64,000 bases of DNA, taken from positions 3,658,001 to 3,722,000 of the forward strand of contig NC_089427.1 of NCBI RefSeq assembly GCF_013426205.1, given 5' to 3'. The position numbers were made by a program, and so were the translations under genes. Shown here piece after piece: positions 49,691 to 63,100 of this stretch; position 1 is the first letter of the stretch, and each line of letters opens with the position of its first letter. Below the pieces are notes generated by a model. That model did no database searches, was not told the DNA's origin, and was given only the letters and a program-made list of their open reading frames with translations. The stretch comes from Metarhizium brunneum. Lineage: Eukaryota; Ascomycota; Sordariomycetes; Hypocreales; Clavicipitaceae.

Positions 49691-51737
49691 TTAGAGTTGC
49701 AGGTTCGCCAGTAGGGGCTTGCTAGGCCCGCCCTTCAGGTGCGCCGCAGACCCCTTGTACAGGCTCTGCCAGATAAAGGCCTCGCTGAGCAGCAGCTCAA
49801 TGTCCTTTTCGGTCCAAGTCTTGGTAGGCAGTGACTGGAGGAACATCATGATTTCCTGAAAGTCCATCTTGACCAGCCTGTCGGACCACTTGACAAGGAG
49901 GGCGGCGCAGACGTACAGGTGGAATTCGGAGAAGCCCTGCTCCTCGGCCTTTTTTTTTGCGTGTGTCAGTTATATGATAAAATTTGGGTGCCAATGGGAG
50001 GGGAAAGGGTCAAACAAAGAAGGAAGGAAGGACGTACGAGATAGGTGTCCCACATGCGGATAATGTTCTTGACGCTTATTTCACGCATGAGGAGGCAGTT
50101 CATCCAGCGGAAGCTAAATTGGATGAACTCGACGCCCTCGTGCTCGAGGTGCTTGGAGAGGGTGGCGTCGATGCGGGCGGTGAGGTCGCGCAACGCGCCG
50201 ACCTGACGCTGGATGCCGGGCTGTGCGACAATGTAGTGGTCTTGGATGCCGTCGAGGAGCTTGGTGAGGCACCAGAAGGAGTCGGCTTCGACGGCGTCGA
50301 GCACTGGCTTGGGCAGCTGACCCGGGTCCATGCCGGCCTCGATGTTCGGGTCGGCAATGTACAGGCCGAGGAAGACCTGGAAGAAGGGCGTGACGAGGTC
50401 GTTTATGCCCTGGACGTAGCCGCTTGCCGGGTGGCGCACGGCCCAGAGGTACAGGATGCGCTCGAGGGAGCGCTGCGTGGCCTCGTAGCTGTAGAGCTCG
50501 ATGTGCGGGTTTGTCCGCGGAATGTCGATGCTGATTTGGTGCCAGATGGCTTCGTCCAGGCCTCTTGCTCGGCTGGCCGAGGCTGCGTTGGTGCCGACCC
50601 GTTCAAAGGCCTGCCGCACGCCGTCGAGGTATTCTTTGCGCTTGCGCTCAAGCGTTGCCACTCTTCTTTCGCTGTTGGTCGGCAGGTAGCTGAGGAGGAG
50701 CTGCCACGTCATGGAGCGCACTTCCTCGGGGACGCCTGACCAGGCTAGCGCTCGGAGATCGGGTAGTGATATGGACGACGCTTGGAGGAGTTTCTTGAAC
50801 TTGTTGATTCTGGTGATTCGAGAGTTGATGGCGTCGGCTTCTTTGGGGGTTGCGTTGGTTGGGATGGAGGGGTAATTGATGAGGTGCAAGGCATTGGCGG
50901 GATCTACCATTCCCCCCTCCTCTGATTAGAGCGAGTTTCTTTTGTCATGTGGAAAAGGGCGGATGAGTACCTTGGAGAATATCTTTATATTGCGGGCGGA
51001 GGATCTTGCCCTCGCTCTTTTTCGGCATTGGATATGTCAGGGATGGTCGCTCAACGGCAATGTCGGCACTATCCGAATGGAGCCTTGCCCCTAGACCAAA
51101 TGTCCCATCCAATGCTGGTGATAGAGCTCCGGTGTTGGCTTTGTTTTGCGTCGCCATCCTCCTGGACCGTCTCTTCATGTTGGACAGGCTGGGCAGCCCA
51201 AAGTCGTCGCCATCGTCGTCATCGTACCCAAGCATATCATCTTCGTCGGCTTTCCAGTCATCGTTGGTGTTGGAAAGAAAATTGATGTAGTTTTTAAACG
51301 GTGGGGAGCTGGCGACGCCGGTTGACCCTCGGGTTGGAGGGGTCGCTTCACTTAAGCGGCCGCCCTTTGTGGCAGAAGTGGAAGGAGGTGTCCTGGGTCG
51401 GTTGCCAGAGAGGCTTCTAACCAAGCAAGCAGGTTAGAATGTCGTGTCGGGGCTTGTAATAGGGATTGGGAATCCATCTGTTTCCCGTCCGCGGGCAAGG
51501 CACGTACAATGAGTCGAACTTGAGCATATCGGCATGCGAATATGCTGCGCCAACGACGAAGTTGGGGTCGCGACCTGCAGGCGTCGTCACACTTCGCTTA
51601 GGAGCATGTTCTCGAACCGGGGGCCGCCAGAAGGGGGAGGCTGATCTGCAACCATCGTGAGTGTCTGGTCTTTGCTGCCAGAATAGACGGAAAGACGCCG
51701 GGGAAACGCACTCGGAGCGGTCTGTGCTCGAAGGCAT
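49691..51737 (-). CDS. GYP1: Gyp1-type Rab GTPase-activating protein (TBC domain)
   Basis: Accelerates GTP hydrolysis by Rab proteins (Ypt1 in yeast) at the Golgi. Exons 51508-51737, 50971-51416, 50038-50903 and 49691-49948 sum to 1,800 bases, 599 residues. The Ser/Pro-rich N-terminus includes SPFWRPPVREHAPKRSVTTP and SPPFKNYINFL. The TBC domain spans about 240-530 and carries both catalytic fingers: Arg in IDIPRTNP and Gln in GYVQGINDL. The last exon (AEEQGFSEFHLYVCAALLV onwards) completes the domain; without it the protein would end inside TBC. The 5' end is uncertain. The ATG at 51737 is the simplest choice, but a spliced first exon near 51990 beginning MWSSSSSGKKPPAA is an alternative that also joins in frame at about 51690. 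Confidence 0.9.
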
Positions 51738-52972
51738 TAGTTGGACAATTGCAAACGAATCGAGGATCGGAAGGACAAAATGGAACGGATTGGGCTACAT
51801 ACCGACCTGGACCATTTCCTGCGGCTGCTGGATGAGCTGTTAGCACCGGGGCACGAGGGCGGGCATGTCGCCTGATGCCGACGTCGATGATGATATGACA
51901 CGACATGACGGATGGGTAACGTCGACTGCGATGAGGGGCGACGGGGAACATACTGCAGCTGGCGGCTTCTTGCCGCTGCTGGATGACGACCACATAGTCA
52001 CGGTTGGTGGTCGAGAGAGGGAGATGGACGCTTCATTCTGCGAGGCTTGCGCGGGTGAGGCCGGGAGAGAGGCTCGTTGCGCGAGGACTTGGAGATGGGC
52101 GACGTTCTGGATGTTGTCACGGACGCTCCGTCTGGTGACTTTGACGGCGACCAAGCGGCGGCCGAGTGGATCCAGTGTCTGGCTGTTGCAGTTGGCGCTG
52201 AGAGTGCTGGAGCAAAGCTCTGGCTCCTGAAAACTAGTGGGCCGTTCCCCGCCGCCGCCGCTGCAGTCAACCGGCTGTACATAACATTGAATCCCAGTGC
52301 CTCCTGCCGGATCAATCAAATTGAAACGAACCCCGCGACTTGGGCCTGTCCTTGCGCAAATCGTCATGGCATTGATGGTACGGAGTAAAGGCGAAGAAAG
52401 ATCGCTTGGCAAACTTCGGTTCGCATGTGACAAATCATAGTCAACCCACCAGCCATGCAGTCTGCTGGACTGCAGCTCGCCCTTGGGGGCAGTCCGACCT
52501 GCCAAACGGCCCAACGTCCAGCCCTCTCCGTCACCTGCGGCCGTCGGCATTGTCGCCCTACCTGTACGGAGTACGCAACTCCGTACTGAGTGAGTGCCAG
52601 ACAAACAGGCTGGAGCCACCAAGCCTAATCTGGCACGAACCATCTTAGTCAGCAAACCTAGCAGCTCCGCAACCCCCCGCTGTTCCTAGGCACCACTTTC
52701 CTCTCCCAACTCAATCAACTTTTCACTCAACCTTGTTCAACATCGACTAACATCAACCAAACGTACCACGCGCCATCGCCCAGTGATTCGTAGCGAGTCG
52801 ATGAGCGTCTCGCCATTTTACTACCCATCTGCGGACGTCAATCATTACTGTCATTTGAATATTTCGCCATCATTTGTCGCATTTGGCATTCCAGCCTGAC
52901 CCAGAGAAGTCTTGCAAGTGCTTCGACTCTCCCGGTTCTCAAGCTCTTATTTGACCTTTGAACATCACGAAC
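51738..52972. other. Divergent promoter region of Gyp1 and Hrp1 genes
   Basis: 1.2 kb between divergent starts. It may include a 5' exon of Gyp1 near 51950-51990. It has two TACGGAGTA copies (52379-52387, 52565-52573), the second part of a hairpin, and a C/T-rich Hrp1 leader. Confidence 0.5.
52564..52586. repeat. TACGGAGTA inverted-repeat hairpin
   Basis: GTACGGAGT and ACTCCGTAC form a perfect 9-bp inverted repeat around a 5-base loop. The arm 9-mer recurs in other intergenic regions: exact copies at 35596, 39724, 46476, 52379, 52565, 63742 and, inverted, 56523; near copies at 35614, 54943, 62539 and 62729. Confidence 0.8.
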
Positions 52973-55900
52973 ATGACGGAGCCCGAGAATTTCGAAGAGG
53001 ACCTCTTTGCTGATCTGTATGGACGACCCACAATACAGACCACACTCTGAGAGCGCTTCGTTGACTAACTTTGGATTTCAGTTACGATGACAACGACGCA
53101 GCCGCGAAGCCTCCTCCTGCCCCAGTACCTGTAGCGGAACCGCCAACCAACGATCAGCAAAACTCGGCACCGAGGCCGAGTGATGCTGCAAACGACGATG
53201 AAGAGATGCATCATGACGGCGGAGATGAAGAAGATGACGACGACGTTGACTTTAACCTTGGAGGCGGCTCTAGTAATGCCGTTGCTGCTCCTCACCAGGA
53301 TCCTGGCTCGTCGACACCTCCGTATGGAACTGTTCACAAGGCAAGCGCCAAGGATGACGGGTAAGTCTCGATACACCTTATGTGCACGTGAATCTTTTTT
53401 TGTAAATCCCACCACGCTCCATACCCCTGACCCTATAGCCCGTCTCCATGGCTGGTGGTGGTTCTGGTCAGATGGAGGCCATTGGCAAAATTGGTCGGGC
53501 TGGTACATGCTGGATGGACGCCTGTTTTCTCTGCACAGGCTTGAGCGGGCGGCTTCATTCGGATGGGAATATAGACACTGGGAAAACTAGCTGGTTTGGC
53601 AGATATCTCAAGAAATATTCTCCACGTCCTTATCTGGGGAGCTTCATTCTGGTCTCGGAAGTATGACTGGTGCCGAGTGTCACGACTCGTGGGTTGGACA
53701 CCACGGTACAACAAGGCGTATTATGGTCTACAAAAGGGCAGAGAAAAAGAGTATTTGCGAAATTGCGGAAAGAGAAAACAAACCAAAGACACTGGAGTGT
53801 ATTTCGCTTCCTATGGAGATGATCGAAGCAGAAGCAGCCGACTCTAGTCTATCTCAGGACAACCATCCTGTCTTCTATAGCCATCAACAACGGGAATCTG
53901 GGACTCCTTGATGCGAGTTTCGTACACCTTCGAAAGCTGTAGCAGCTAGATTCACAGCGACTAGCGCTCAAGGTTAGAGCATAACTAGCATGAGACAGTC
54001 AGTATGAGCCAGACAGTGCAGAGCAGAGCAGAGAAAGCCAGACGATAGCACAATTCGAAAGCAGACAGAAGCAGGACAGAAAAAAAAAAGACAAAATCGA
54101 CACAAAGGATATAACTTTGGGGCATTACATGCTGGCATTCCGTGGCCTAGTCGTCGTGTTGGCTGCTTTTGTCGTGCGTTACGCTGCGACACTGGCTCCG
54201 CCTTTACTGCCACCTCTCCTCACCTCTCCCGTGGCCGGCAATCGAGTTTTATTGCCATGAATTTCTCCGTCGTTCTTCTTATCTTGGCTTGGCCATGATG
54301 GGCCTGCGCTCGACAGTTGCTGGCGATTTCTCCGGCAGGCCAATTCACTACGCGGACTTGAAGTTTTGAGCCAACATCTCTGCTGGACGGTATTCTGCTC
54401 CATGCATCCTGGTTTTCGAATGCGACTACACTCCATGCTCCGCTCACCACGCCAGCTTGATGCAGAGACTGCCTGTACTTTGTTATATGCGGCCAAATTG
54501 GCCAGCGACCATGCCATGAACCATTATCTGCCCGCTCTGATGGACCCTGGTGTCTGTCGTTCCGTTTTTGCTTCTGCACTCGTACTGTTTATGTGCATAG
54601 TACTATGCTTTTGTACGTATAAGATAACCGGCTGATTATGTGCTTAGAAAAATGTTTATTGGTGGACTGAATTGGGAGACGACGGACCGTGAGTACCGTG
54701 TTTGGGCAGCATTTTGTAGCGGCGAGAGAGTTCTAACATGGCGGCCCAGAATCACTTCGAGAGTACTTTGAACAGTTTGGTGAAGTTGTCGAGTGTACCG
54801 TCATGCGTGATAGTACGACCGGACGATCTCGTGGATTTGGCTTTTTGACGTTCAAGGATGCCAAGACTGTGAATATTGTCATGGTCAAGGAGCACTTTTT
54901 GGACGGCAAGATTGTAAGTTTTTACATTAGTCTACGTATGCTCCGTATGTTGCGAATATCCCCTAACGGAACCACTCCAGATTGACCCCAAGAGAGCCAT
55001 CCCAAGAGATGAGCAGGAAAAGACGAGCAAAATCTTTGTCGGAGGAGTCAGCCAAGAGACCACAGATCAAGAGTTCCGGGACTACTTTGCGCAATTCGGA
55101 CGAGTTGTCGACGCCACGCTCATGATGGACAAGGATACGGGGCGTCCTAGAGGGTTTGGTTTCGTGACGTTCGAAAGCGAGGCCGGCGTCGAGGCTTGTA
55201 TCAACGTACCTCTCGAGATTCACGGCAAACCCGTCGAAGTGAAGCGGGCACAGCCGCGAGGCAATCTTCGTGAGGAGGAAGAGGCTGCCAAGCGTAGCAA
55301 GTTCAAGAAGGACGACCAATCTGGCGGACAGGGCATGAGCCAGCAAATGGGCAATAGTGGCATCACGCCGCAGGTCATGGCACAGTATTTCCAACGAATG
55401 CAGCAGTACTTTGCCATGTTCACCGGCCAAATGGCCATGAACCGAGGCATGAACATGAACCCAGCCATGTGGCAACAAATGATGCAGATGCAGCAGATGC
55501 AACAGATGATGGGCCGAGGCGGCGGAAACCCTCAGAACATGATGGGCAACATGAACCCTCAGATGATGCAGCAGATGCAGCAGCAGATGCAGCAACAAAT
55601 GATGCAACAACAGAACCAGCAGCAACAACCGCAACAAGGGCCGGGCTCGCCAACGCAATCAGACCAAGGCGGCTACGGCCAGTTCAGCCAACCACCGCCC
55701 AGTGGCCCATCTGGCGGCAGGCGAGGCGGTAGAGGAGGTGGTTATGGAATGGGCGGTGGCCGTGGAGGAGGAGGCGGAGGCGGTCCAACTTCCTGGGAAG
55801 GCATGTATGACGACGTCCCGCAGCCTGACGCCGGAGGATATCGTCGTGGCGGACACGGCTCTTCGGACGGTGGACACGGCGGCGCCGCACCATTGAATGC

Positions 55901-55994
55901 TCCCACGGGTCCCAAGAATGCAGGTCGCCCAGGAGCAAACTATCGCGGCGGCGGTCGTGGTGGAAGCCGGGGATATCACCCCTATGCTCGATAA
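52973..55994 (+). CDS. HRP1: Hrp1/Nab4-like RNA-binding protein (two RRMs)
   Basis: hnRNP-type protein; yeast Hrp1 is a cleavage factor IB subunit in 3'-end formation and shuttles from the nucleus. Exons 52973-53016, 53082-53360, 54648-54688, 54750-54913 and 54981-55994 sum to 1,542 bases, 513 residues. Acidic N-terminus ([15 protein letters not shown]), then tandem RRMs: RNP2 KMFIGGLNW with RNP1 RGFGFLTF (about 108-180), and KIFVGGVSQ with RGFGFVTF (about 192-265). Next a Met/Gln-rich region (about 300-400, [16 protein letters not shown]) of prion-like type, and an RGG-rich tail ending [11 protein letters not shown]. The second intron is 1,287 bases, more than ten times the others in this window. 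The exon just after it is only 41 bases and starts RRM1 ([13 protein letters not shown]). Confidence 0.93.
53361..54647 (+). other. 1.29-kb intron of the Hrp1-like gene
   Basis: Donor GGGTAAGT at 53359-53366 and acceptor TGCTTAG ending at 54647 join GG|A in frame. The intron contains several short open frames, including one beginning [11 protein letters not shown] at 53448, none recognisable. Its size invites regulated splicing or a nested transcript. Confidence 0.8.
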
Positions 55995-56856
55995 GGCAAT
56001 GGATGCGTTGCGAGTTTGTCACAGGTCGCCCCGAATTTTATAATCACAACAATGGACAGGTAGGTGTTGGAGAGCTCAGACGGGTGGTGACGCAAAGGAA
56101 CCAGCATATGAGGAGGACGCTGGACGCTGGTAGAACAAAAAAAAAGCAAACAAAAAGAAATTGAGGCCATGTACTATACTATTGGAGACTTGAGACGCCA
56201 TCAGGTTAATTAGCTTGTTAATTCCGTAAAACAATAAATACTCTTTCATCCCAATAGCCGGCGTGCTAGGCTGTAGAGACTCTGATTCACCCCTAGTATG
56301 ATTACGGCATCGCCATGGTGCAAGGCTGTCGAGGCCACGAAAATAAGGGAGGCCCGAACCAGGAAAACCCTGTGCAGCTTCCAACCGTCAGAATGGCAAA
56401 AGCAATGTCTATGTTGCACATTCGTCTTCGTCACATCATCGATGCCAAGTCCACGACGGTCCCGCAGAATCATGGACTTCACATAGTGGAAAAGCCAGCT
56501 TGGTATCTAGCTTGTATTGTTGTACTCCGTACCTGGTATACTGTTGGCCATTAAGAGTCCCGCAAGAGTGGTTACTGGAATCAAGGTACGCGGTCTAATT
56601 AATCTAAGTCACATGTGCCCCATGCCGAAATACCCAATCGTGTGCTCACTAGTGAGACAAAAAAGAAAAGAAAAGAAAAACAAGAGAATATGCAAGGTGA
56701 TGGATTGTCGAGGTCAAAATGCAATGTTCCATTACCAGGGGTCCATACAGCAATGTTGATGCTTCCCCCTTTCCCTGTTTTGCGCCCCTGAAGCGGAAAA
56801 GCAAAAAAATTAAAATTAGTCGTCAATCATAAGACGCTGCCGGTTTTGCAACAAGG
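55995..56856. other. Intergenic region between convergent 3' ends
   Basis: Between the Hrp1-like and transcription factor genes. It contains an inverted TACGGAGTA (56523-56531) and an A-rich stretch near 56660-56690. No gene seen. Confidence 0.6.
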
Positions 56857-59800
56857 TTAGAACCAGCTCCAGTTATCCACCTCTTCCAACTTTCGCAGCA
56901 CCCCGACTGAGTCGGCGAATAGGATGTTTCGCCCGCCGAGACAGTCCTTTTCTAGAATATCTCGGACAAAGCCTACAATGGCTTGTGAATCCTCCCTTTT
57001 CGGCAAGGCTTGGAGTTGGCCGGGCTCGAGTTCCGCAACCGTGCGGATCCAGTTGATGGCTCTGCTTCGCGCGGGAAGCCGCTTGTCCGTCGTCGTCCGT
57101 TTGCCAACGTGCCCGAAGGCCCAGCAGATGAGGGTACAGACGTACAATCCCCAGTAATCGGAAATCTCCGTGCACGCCGTCATGCCGTAGGAGGAGGTGT
57201 TGGCCTGTGCCAAGCTCTGCCCCAACTTGTCCGAAAGGTCCAGGAAGTCTCGAATGGCCCGGGCTGCGAATACGGTTGCAATTGCAGAAGTGCCCGAGTC
57301 TCGCCACTGGCCCAACTTTCGCTTGTATTCGGCAAACAGACTTGCATCAGGTATCTTCTTGTTGAAAACCCAGCTATCGCCCGAGACTGCCAGTAGAACG
57401 TTCAACGGGGTATAATGCAAAGCGAGATAAGTGTTGGCGCCTGGGCGGCGATTGAAGAATTTCGACATGAGCAGATCGTTGCTGTTGAAAGCGGATACGT
57501 CCTGGACCAACTCCACTTCCTGACGATTTTCTCGGGTTGGCAGCAGAAGGGCGTGAGCGGCTATGACAAGTGACACATCGAATGCTGGTGTTGTTTCCGT
57601 AGTTGACAAGGTCGGATTCTCCATGAAATCCCCAATCGTATTCAACATGATAGTTGACATGTCAATCGCAGCCCATGCCTCAGCATTTCTAGCCTCCCAG
57701 AGGTTCGTTGTGCTCCCTGACAAAGCAATCCGAAATTTTGATGCTGCTAAGTTGTCCAAGCCCAGCACAGTGGAATATGGTTGCTCATGATAGCACATGC
57801 CATGAACACTGAGAAGAAAGCAAGCAGCCAACAGTCTTCGGCACGATTCAATGTATATCCACGCGTTCCAGCGCTCAGTGCTACCACCGGATGGTTGCGG
57901 AACAGTCCCGGAGCAGTACCCAGAAACCTATAAAGCGTATATATTAGCACTCAGCCCTCAGCAAGGGAGTGACTTTGCAATGCCCGCCTACCATTTGACA
58001 TAATGTGAGGAACCGCGACGAGGGTTGATAGTCGTCCTTGTGTCGTCCTCGGAATCTGGCGTAGTACTCGCAGAGCAATACTGTTTGCATGATGGGTAGA
58101 GGCCACGTGGTTGACTGAGTAAACTTGACACACGAATCTCCAGTTAGCTTCATAAGCGAGCAATTTCGGACTCAAAAGAAAAAGGGGTAAAGGGGTACAC
58201 CTACAGTTTTCGATTTGTGCCAAGCGTAGGAGTGTAGTTGACTGCCGTTAACACGATGTTCTCGGTGACCCAGAAACTGTGTCGCGAGTGCAGCCATGGC
58301 ACATTGTAAAACATCCATATGCTCTGGGACGACGCCTGCACCATCTTCCAAGGTTGATCTGTGGATAATCGGGTAAAAAGGATGTACCTTGTCCCAAAAG
58401 ATGTCAATATAACTTGGCAGCGCACTCCGAGCTTCCCGGCTTAGTGACACAGGCATCAAGTCCTGGGCTAGCAAGCCAAACCTTGAAATAGGCTCCGGAG
58501 GACACGGCATAGGATTGACAATACGATCTGCTGGCAATGGTGCCGCAGCCGCCACCATTGTCTCTGAAGACTGACCAACGACCAGCTGAGGGGACATACG
58601 CATGCTGGAAGCTGGGACATGGGGTCCATATAGTCCTCCTGGAGCTTCTCCGTATGTGGGGATACCAACAGTCGGCTCATCATCATAAATGGAAGAATAT
58701 GTTTGCGGTACGGAAGGGCTATACCCGTACGCAACATACCCGCCTGTGGCCATGACGGATGGTGGCATGCCCCTGGATGTTGGTTGATCAATGCGGGAGG
58801 TCCAGGCGCTGTTCGAAACGGCGATGGAGGACCGCTGATTGTCCTGTGAGAGTGTGGCGGTTGTTGAGAAGGCTCCAGGAGCCGTCGATAGAGGCGTCGC
58901 AATACGTGGGCCGGCGGACCAAGTGATAGACGTAGTAGGGATCGTCGAAACACAAATCGAGGAGCTTCCGTCAACGGTGGGCAGACTAGGCATGATTCGA
59001 GGTTGTTCCGCATACGCAGTTGTCGCTGTTGTTGGCATATTCGGCACCGGCTCCACCAAATAGTCGCTCTTGATCCCGCCTATAGTGATTTCGTCTGGAC
59101 TATGTCGTACGGGAACTGTTGTTGGCTTGGCCGAGTGTGAGGACCACGGAGACGAGTGCATCGACAGAGTCGGGGTCGGCGCCGTTGACAACGGAGTCGG
59201 TGAAGTACTACCATACGGCTGTTGAACTTGAATCAATGATCCTTGCGGAGAACTAGGATAACTGGGTGGTCTTCGGCTACCTCCTTGGGAATAAGAACGA
59301 TGAGGTGGTTGGCCGCTATTTGGCTTTCCGACGCGATCATCCTGGTCACTGAATCGGGGTTAATGAAACCGTCTTTTTGAGAAGCCAAAGGGACTGCTTA
59401 CTGTCGTTGTTGATGGCGCTCGAGGAGGTCCCGCCGGTGAAACACTTTATCACATCCAGGGACTGTGCAAGGCAAAGCCGGAGGCTGATGGCTAAGTTGA
59501 TGGCGTCTAAGTGGTCTAGTCAGCACAAAACAGCGTCTTATCCCATGATCGTGCAAGAGAAGGAGAGGAATAGGCAAACCTCAGGTGCTCGGCTCGAGTA
59601 AAAGTCTATACAAAGCAGAACATGTTAGCCAATCAACATATTCGGGGACAAGAGGTTGCAACAGCACCTTTGATGGGCGGCAGGTATCGCAAGTGTGGAC
59701 TGGAACTCCCTTCCTCGCTCTGCTCACTCTTCCGGTAATAGGGGTCAGTTTGACGGGAACCTCTTGTGGAGGCACGAATGGTCTCATGGGCGTAGTAGAG

Positions 59801-60171
59801 AAGGATCCAGAGGTTCCATGCCCATAGACTTGTCCTTGGCTGTAATGGGAATCCATCGAGTCTGCGCTGGCGTTGCTCTGGCGCCTATCGTGAGGATTCC
59901 GGCCGCCCGGATAACCACCATAAGCCATACCTGACGGATGCTGATCAACTGGCAACGAGTGCAAGGAGCGGGTTGGAGGGCTTAATCTCTGGCTGCGAGA
60001 AGGGGACGCATTCATGGAGTAGTCTGAGCCTTGGCCATAAGCAACAGAGCCCATTGAAGCAGCTGGATGTTGTGATGATCTTGATCCTGTATCCATGGCC
60101 GCCTTTAAAGAATGAGAATTAACATGATCGTCATCGGCATCGACGTTCATGATATTTCTGAGACTGGCCAT
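56857..60171 (-). CDS. C2H2 zinc-finger transcription factor with fungal middle-homology domain
   Basis: Nuclear DNA-binding regulator; target genes unknown. Exons 59668-60171, 59580-59605, 59402-59506, 58205-59348, 57992-58147 and 56857-57927 sum to 3,006 bases, 1,001 residues. After a Ser-rich N-terminus come two C2H2 fingers: CDTC...HLRRHQLSH (about 160-183, assembled from three exons) and CTVPGCDKVFHRRDLLERH (about 190-210). A Ser/Pro/Thr-rich linker follows, then the fungal_trans middle-homology domain (about 510-800) with SYIDIFWDKVHPFYPIIH, MQTVLLCEYYARFRGR and RRLLAACFLLSVHGMCYHEQ. This C2H2-plus-MHR layout is a known fungal family distinct from Zn2Cys6 factors. The acceptor at 58148 (AAG) is weak, so that boundary may shift slightly; all other junctions are standard. 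Start ATG 60171 (MASLRNIMNVDADDD). Confidence 0.9.
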
Positions 60172-63100
60172 TGTTGGTTGTAAGTAAGATGGAAGCAGCT
60201 GTACCAAGTGTCCGAGAAAGCCCTGCGTCGGAGAATACTAATATCAACAACCACTTCACACAGCCTTCTCGGCTACTAAGTTAAGAAACCTCAAGTAAGC
60301 AGGCAGGTCCTATATTGGGAGAGATCTTCCGAGACCAGTATCCGGAACAAGTGACCTTTGGGGCTGTGAGAGTCAAACTCTGGTTGACGTAAGAATATTG
60401 TGCAATACACGAGGTAAGAATGCAGCTTAGGAACAAGTGTATGGTAGACCAAGACTCGGGATGGTTTGCCTTCAGCCTCATGAGACAGCTGGGATGTTGA
60501 GATGACACACAGGACCCATCTGCAATGAAACACAAGATATCCTGGCGAAATATTCAGGACGAGAAGGTCATGATTACTCGATCACAGGTGAGCAGGCAGA
60601 ATTTAAAAAAGAGGTTGAGACCGGGCAACTCATTGCGAAGAAGGAGACGGAACATGACCCATGATCCCAGCGCCATGGCGACCAACAAGCCTGGCAGCTG
60701 AGCGAGGCCTGCAGGAACGATTACAATGTACATGGCCCACGCCGCCCGAGAAGGGAACAAATCGCGGTCTGCGACAAATATGGTGTAAAGCGGGTTATGG
60801 ATGCTGACAACTGGGGAAAAGAAAGCAGACCGCCGCTCTCGAGTTCTTGGGTGACCCTTGTCGAAGCTGACAGCGTAAGATGTAAGAGCAGCCTCAGTGG
60901 AGGTGAACCAACACGGCGGAAACGAGCTACCTGCGACTCATGGAGCCAGGTAAGGTACTTAAGTAGGGGGTGCAGAAGGAATAGGGGACCAGGATCTAGT
61001 CCAGCCTCGTGCTGATCGAGCCAACTGCTCGTGGTTGGAGCTGGCTCGATGTACACACGCTCATACATACTTCGGCGCCCTTACTACTGTTGGTACGGTG
61101 TATGTCCAGCACTACAATCTGCAGTGTGAGCGTTACCAACACATCATTGGAACTCTTCTGCAGAAGCACCAAGTGCTACTAGCCCAGATACCCAGGTACC
61201 TAGGTAGTCATCCACACCCCGCCGCGGCGGGTTGGTGACAGAATACTCTATTGTACCCTACTGGAAAATGCTCATATCTACTGGCTACCTAAGCTAGCTA
61301 GTTAGCCATTGATAGGACCAGACTCTTCAAAGGCTCGGGAGATGTACTGTATGTACACAGCGACTGGAGACTAACCACCAAAGTGCAGGGCCTGCGGGCA
61401 CCATGCGTGGCGTTCCGCGGTCGTGGCGGGTATGGCGTCAACAAGTGTGACCAAGCTCAGTGGAGCATAGCAGCGCGCTGAAAGCCTGCTGGAGCTCAAG
61501 TATGAGCAGGATGGAGGGCCGAATCCAAGGCATGGCGTCGGTGGCTGTGAGGGTTGGCAGCCGCTTGGATCAGCGGGACACCGGGCTGGACAAGAGTTGA
61601 TGGAAGGGCTGAATGATGGTGTTTGGATGGGTGCGACGGTGGCGGAAGGAGCCCAGCGTACTCATCAACCAACAGGACCTCAGAGAGAGGTGTTTGGGTG
61701 TAGTATTATGGACGCACAACCATTGATCCGTGCCCTGTCTGTTGCGGTATCCAAGACGGATGACCGTTGCCTCAGATTATGTATGTACATATGTAAGCTG
61801 AGGGCTAACATAGAAGCAGGTGAGCTTGTTGGATGGTGGACGCAGCTGGGTGTCGGCGGCCAAGGGTGCACGGCATTTTCGGAAACATAAAAGGCTGATG
61901 CTGATGTTGGAATTGTAACCCTAACTCGTGATTCTGGACCTGAGAACGGAATACGCAATAGTGGATGATAGGACGTCAAGATGTGACAGGCCATGCCGGT
62001 TACAAAATGATCTCCATGACCCCTGCTGCAATGGCATGGGCGAAAGCCGGGATCAAAGGTAGTGGGAATTGGCGCGGGAAGCCGACGGAAAGAAGGAAAA
62101 AAATTGGGAGAGCCCTTGCCCATGCCGGCCTAAATCTTCCGTGTAAATCATGGGGAAGTTGGCCGGACGCCCGCATGCTCGGTTTCTCGCACAAGGCCCT
62201 CCCCCTCATGGTGCCGCGCCTCTACTTTTGCAGGAATACAAGATCTGAGAAGAAAAGAAATTGATTGTCCTGTCCTTCTAAACGGGGAGTAGTGCATCAG
62301 CCTGGCAAATGCAAGTCAGAAGATCGACAGCCGAATCAGACGAACGAAGCTGTATTTTCGTCCGTCCAACTTGGGTCGTGAGGGTGAGATTATGCACCAA
62401 TAAAAACTTGTGATGACGGTGCTGCTCAGGCCCGTCATTGGCAGAGATGACAAGGGGACCGCCCTCTCTTCCCTAAAGAGCCAGTTTGAGTCGCGGGGGA
62501 TGTGTCCTTGATGGTAAGATATTTTGCAGAAGGAAGGGCTCCGTATTGTAGACCAGGTTTAGCATGAATTGTGGGATGCTGCCGGCATTGTCCATGTTGG
62601 TGACTTCGAGAAATGCAGTTGGAACGAGTTAGTGTTAGCACTATTGCCATTGTTGGTCCCGTGAACCAAGCCAAGTTCGGGGCAGCTATTGGCTTGGCCG
62701 GTCGCTTTGCGTAGTTCGTAACCATCTGCTCCGTAATGAGACCAGGGTTGAGACTCGCTGACCCATCAACAGACATGAGGATCGCCCACGTTGTGGTGAA
62801 CAACAGCAGTGCAGTCTCTCTCACGCTCCGACGCTGCATCTCTGTGCCTCTCCATCGCCCTGTCGCTCTCCGGTTCTCGCTGAATGTTGACCGAGCCTCG
62901 CGGAATCCTCTTGTCTTGCCCCTCACGTAGATTAGCGGAAAGTGTGCAAGATTTGAAACATGACTTCCCAGTTTTCCCCGGTGGTGGACGAAATCGGTCC
63001 CGCGCCCCAAGGGGGGTTGTGACGAGCATGTCATTTGCACCACCGCCTTGGAGAATGCCATGGCCGCTGACCCATGCGGCAAGCCATGTCACTAGCCAAC

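Noticed and set aside
53448..53666. Open frame starting MAGGGSGQ within the Hrp1 intron as a separate gene
   Set aside because: Only 72 codons, no motif, and fully inside an intron whose borders join conserved RRM coding sequence.
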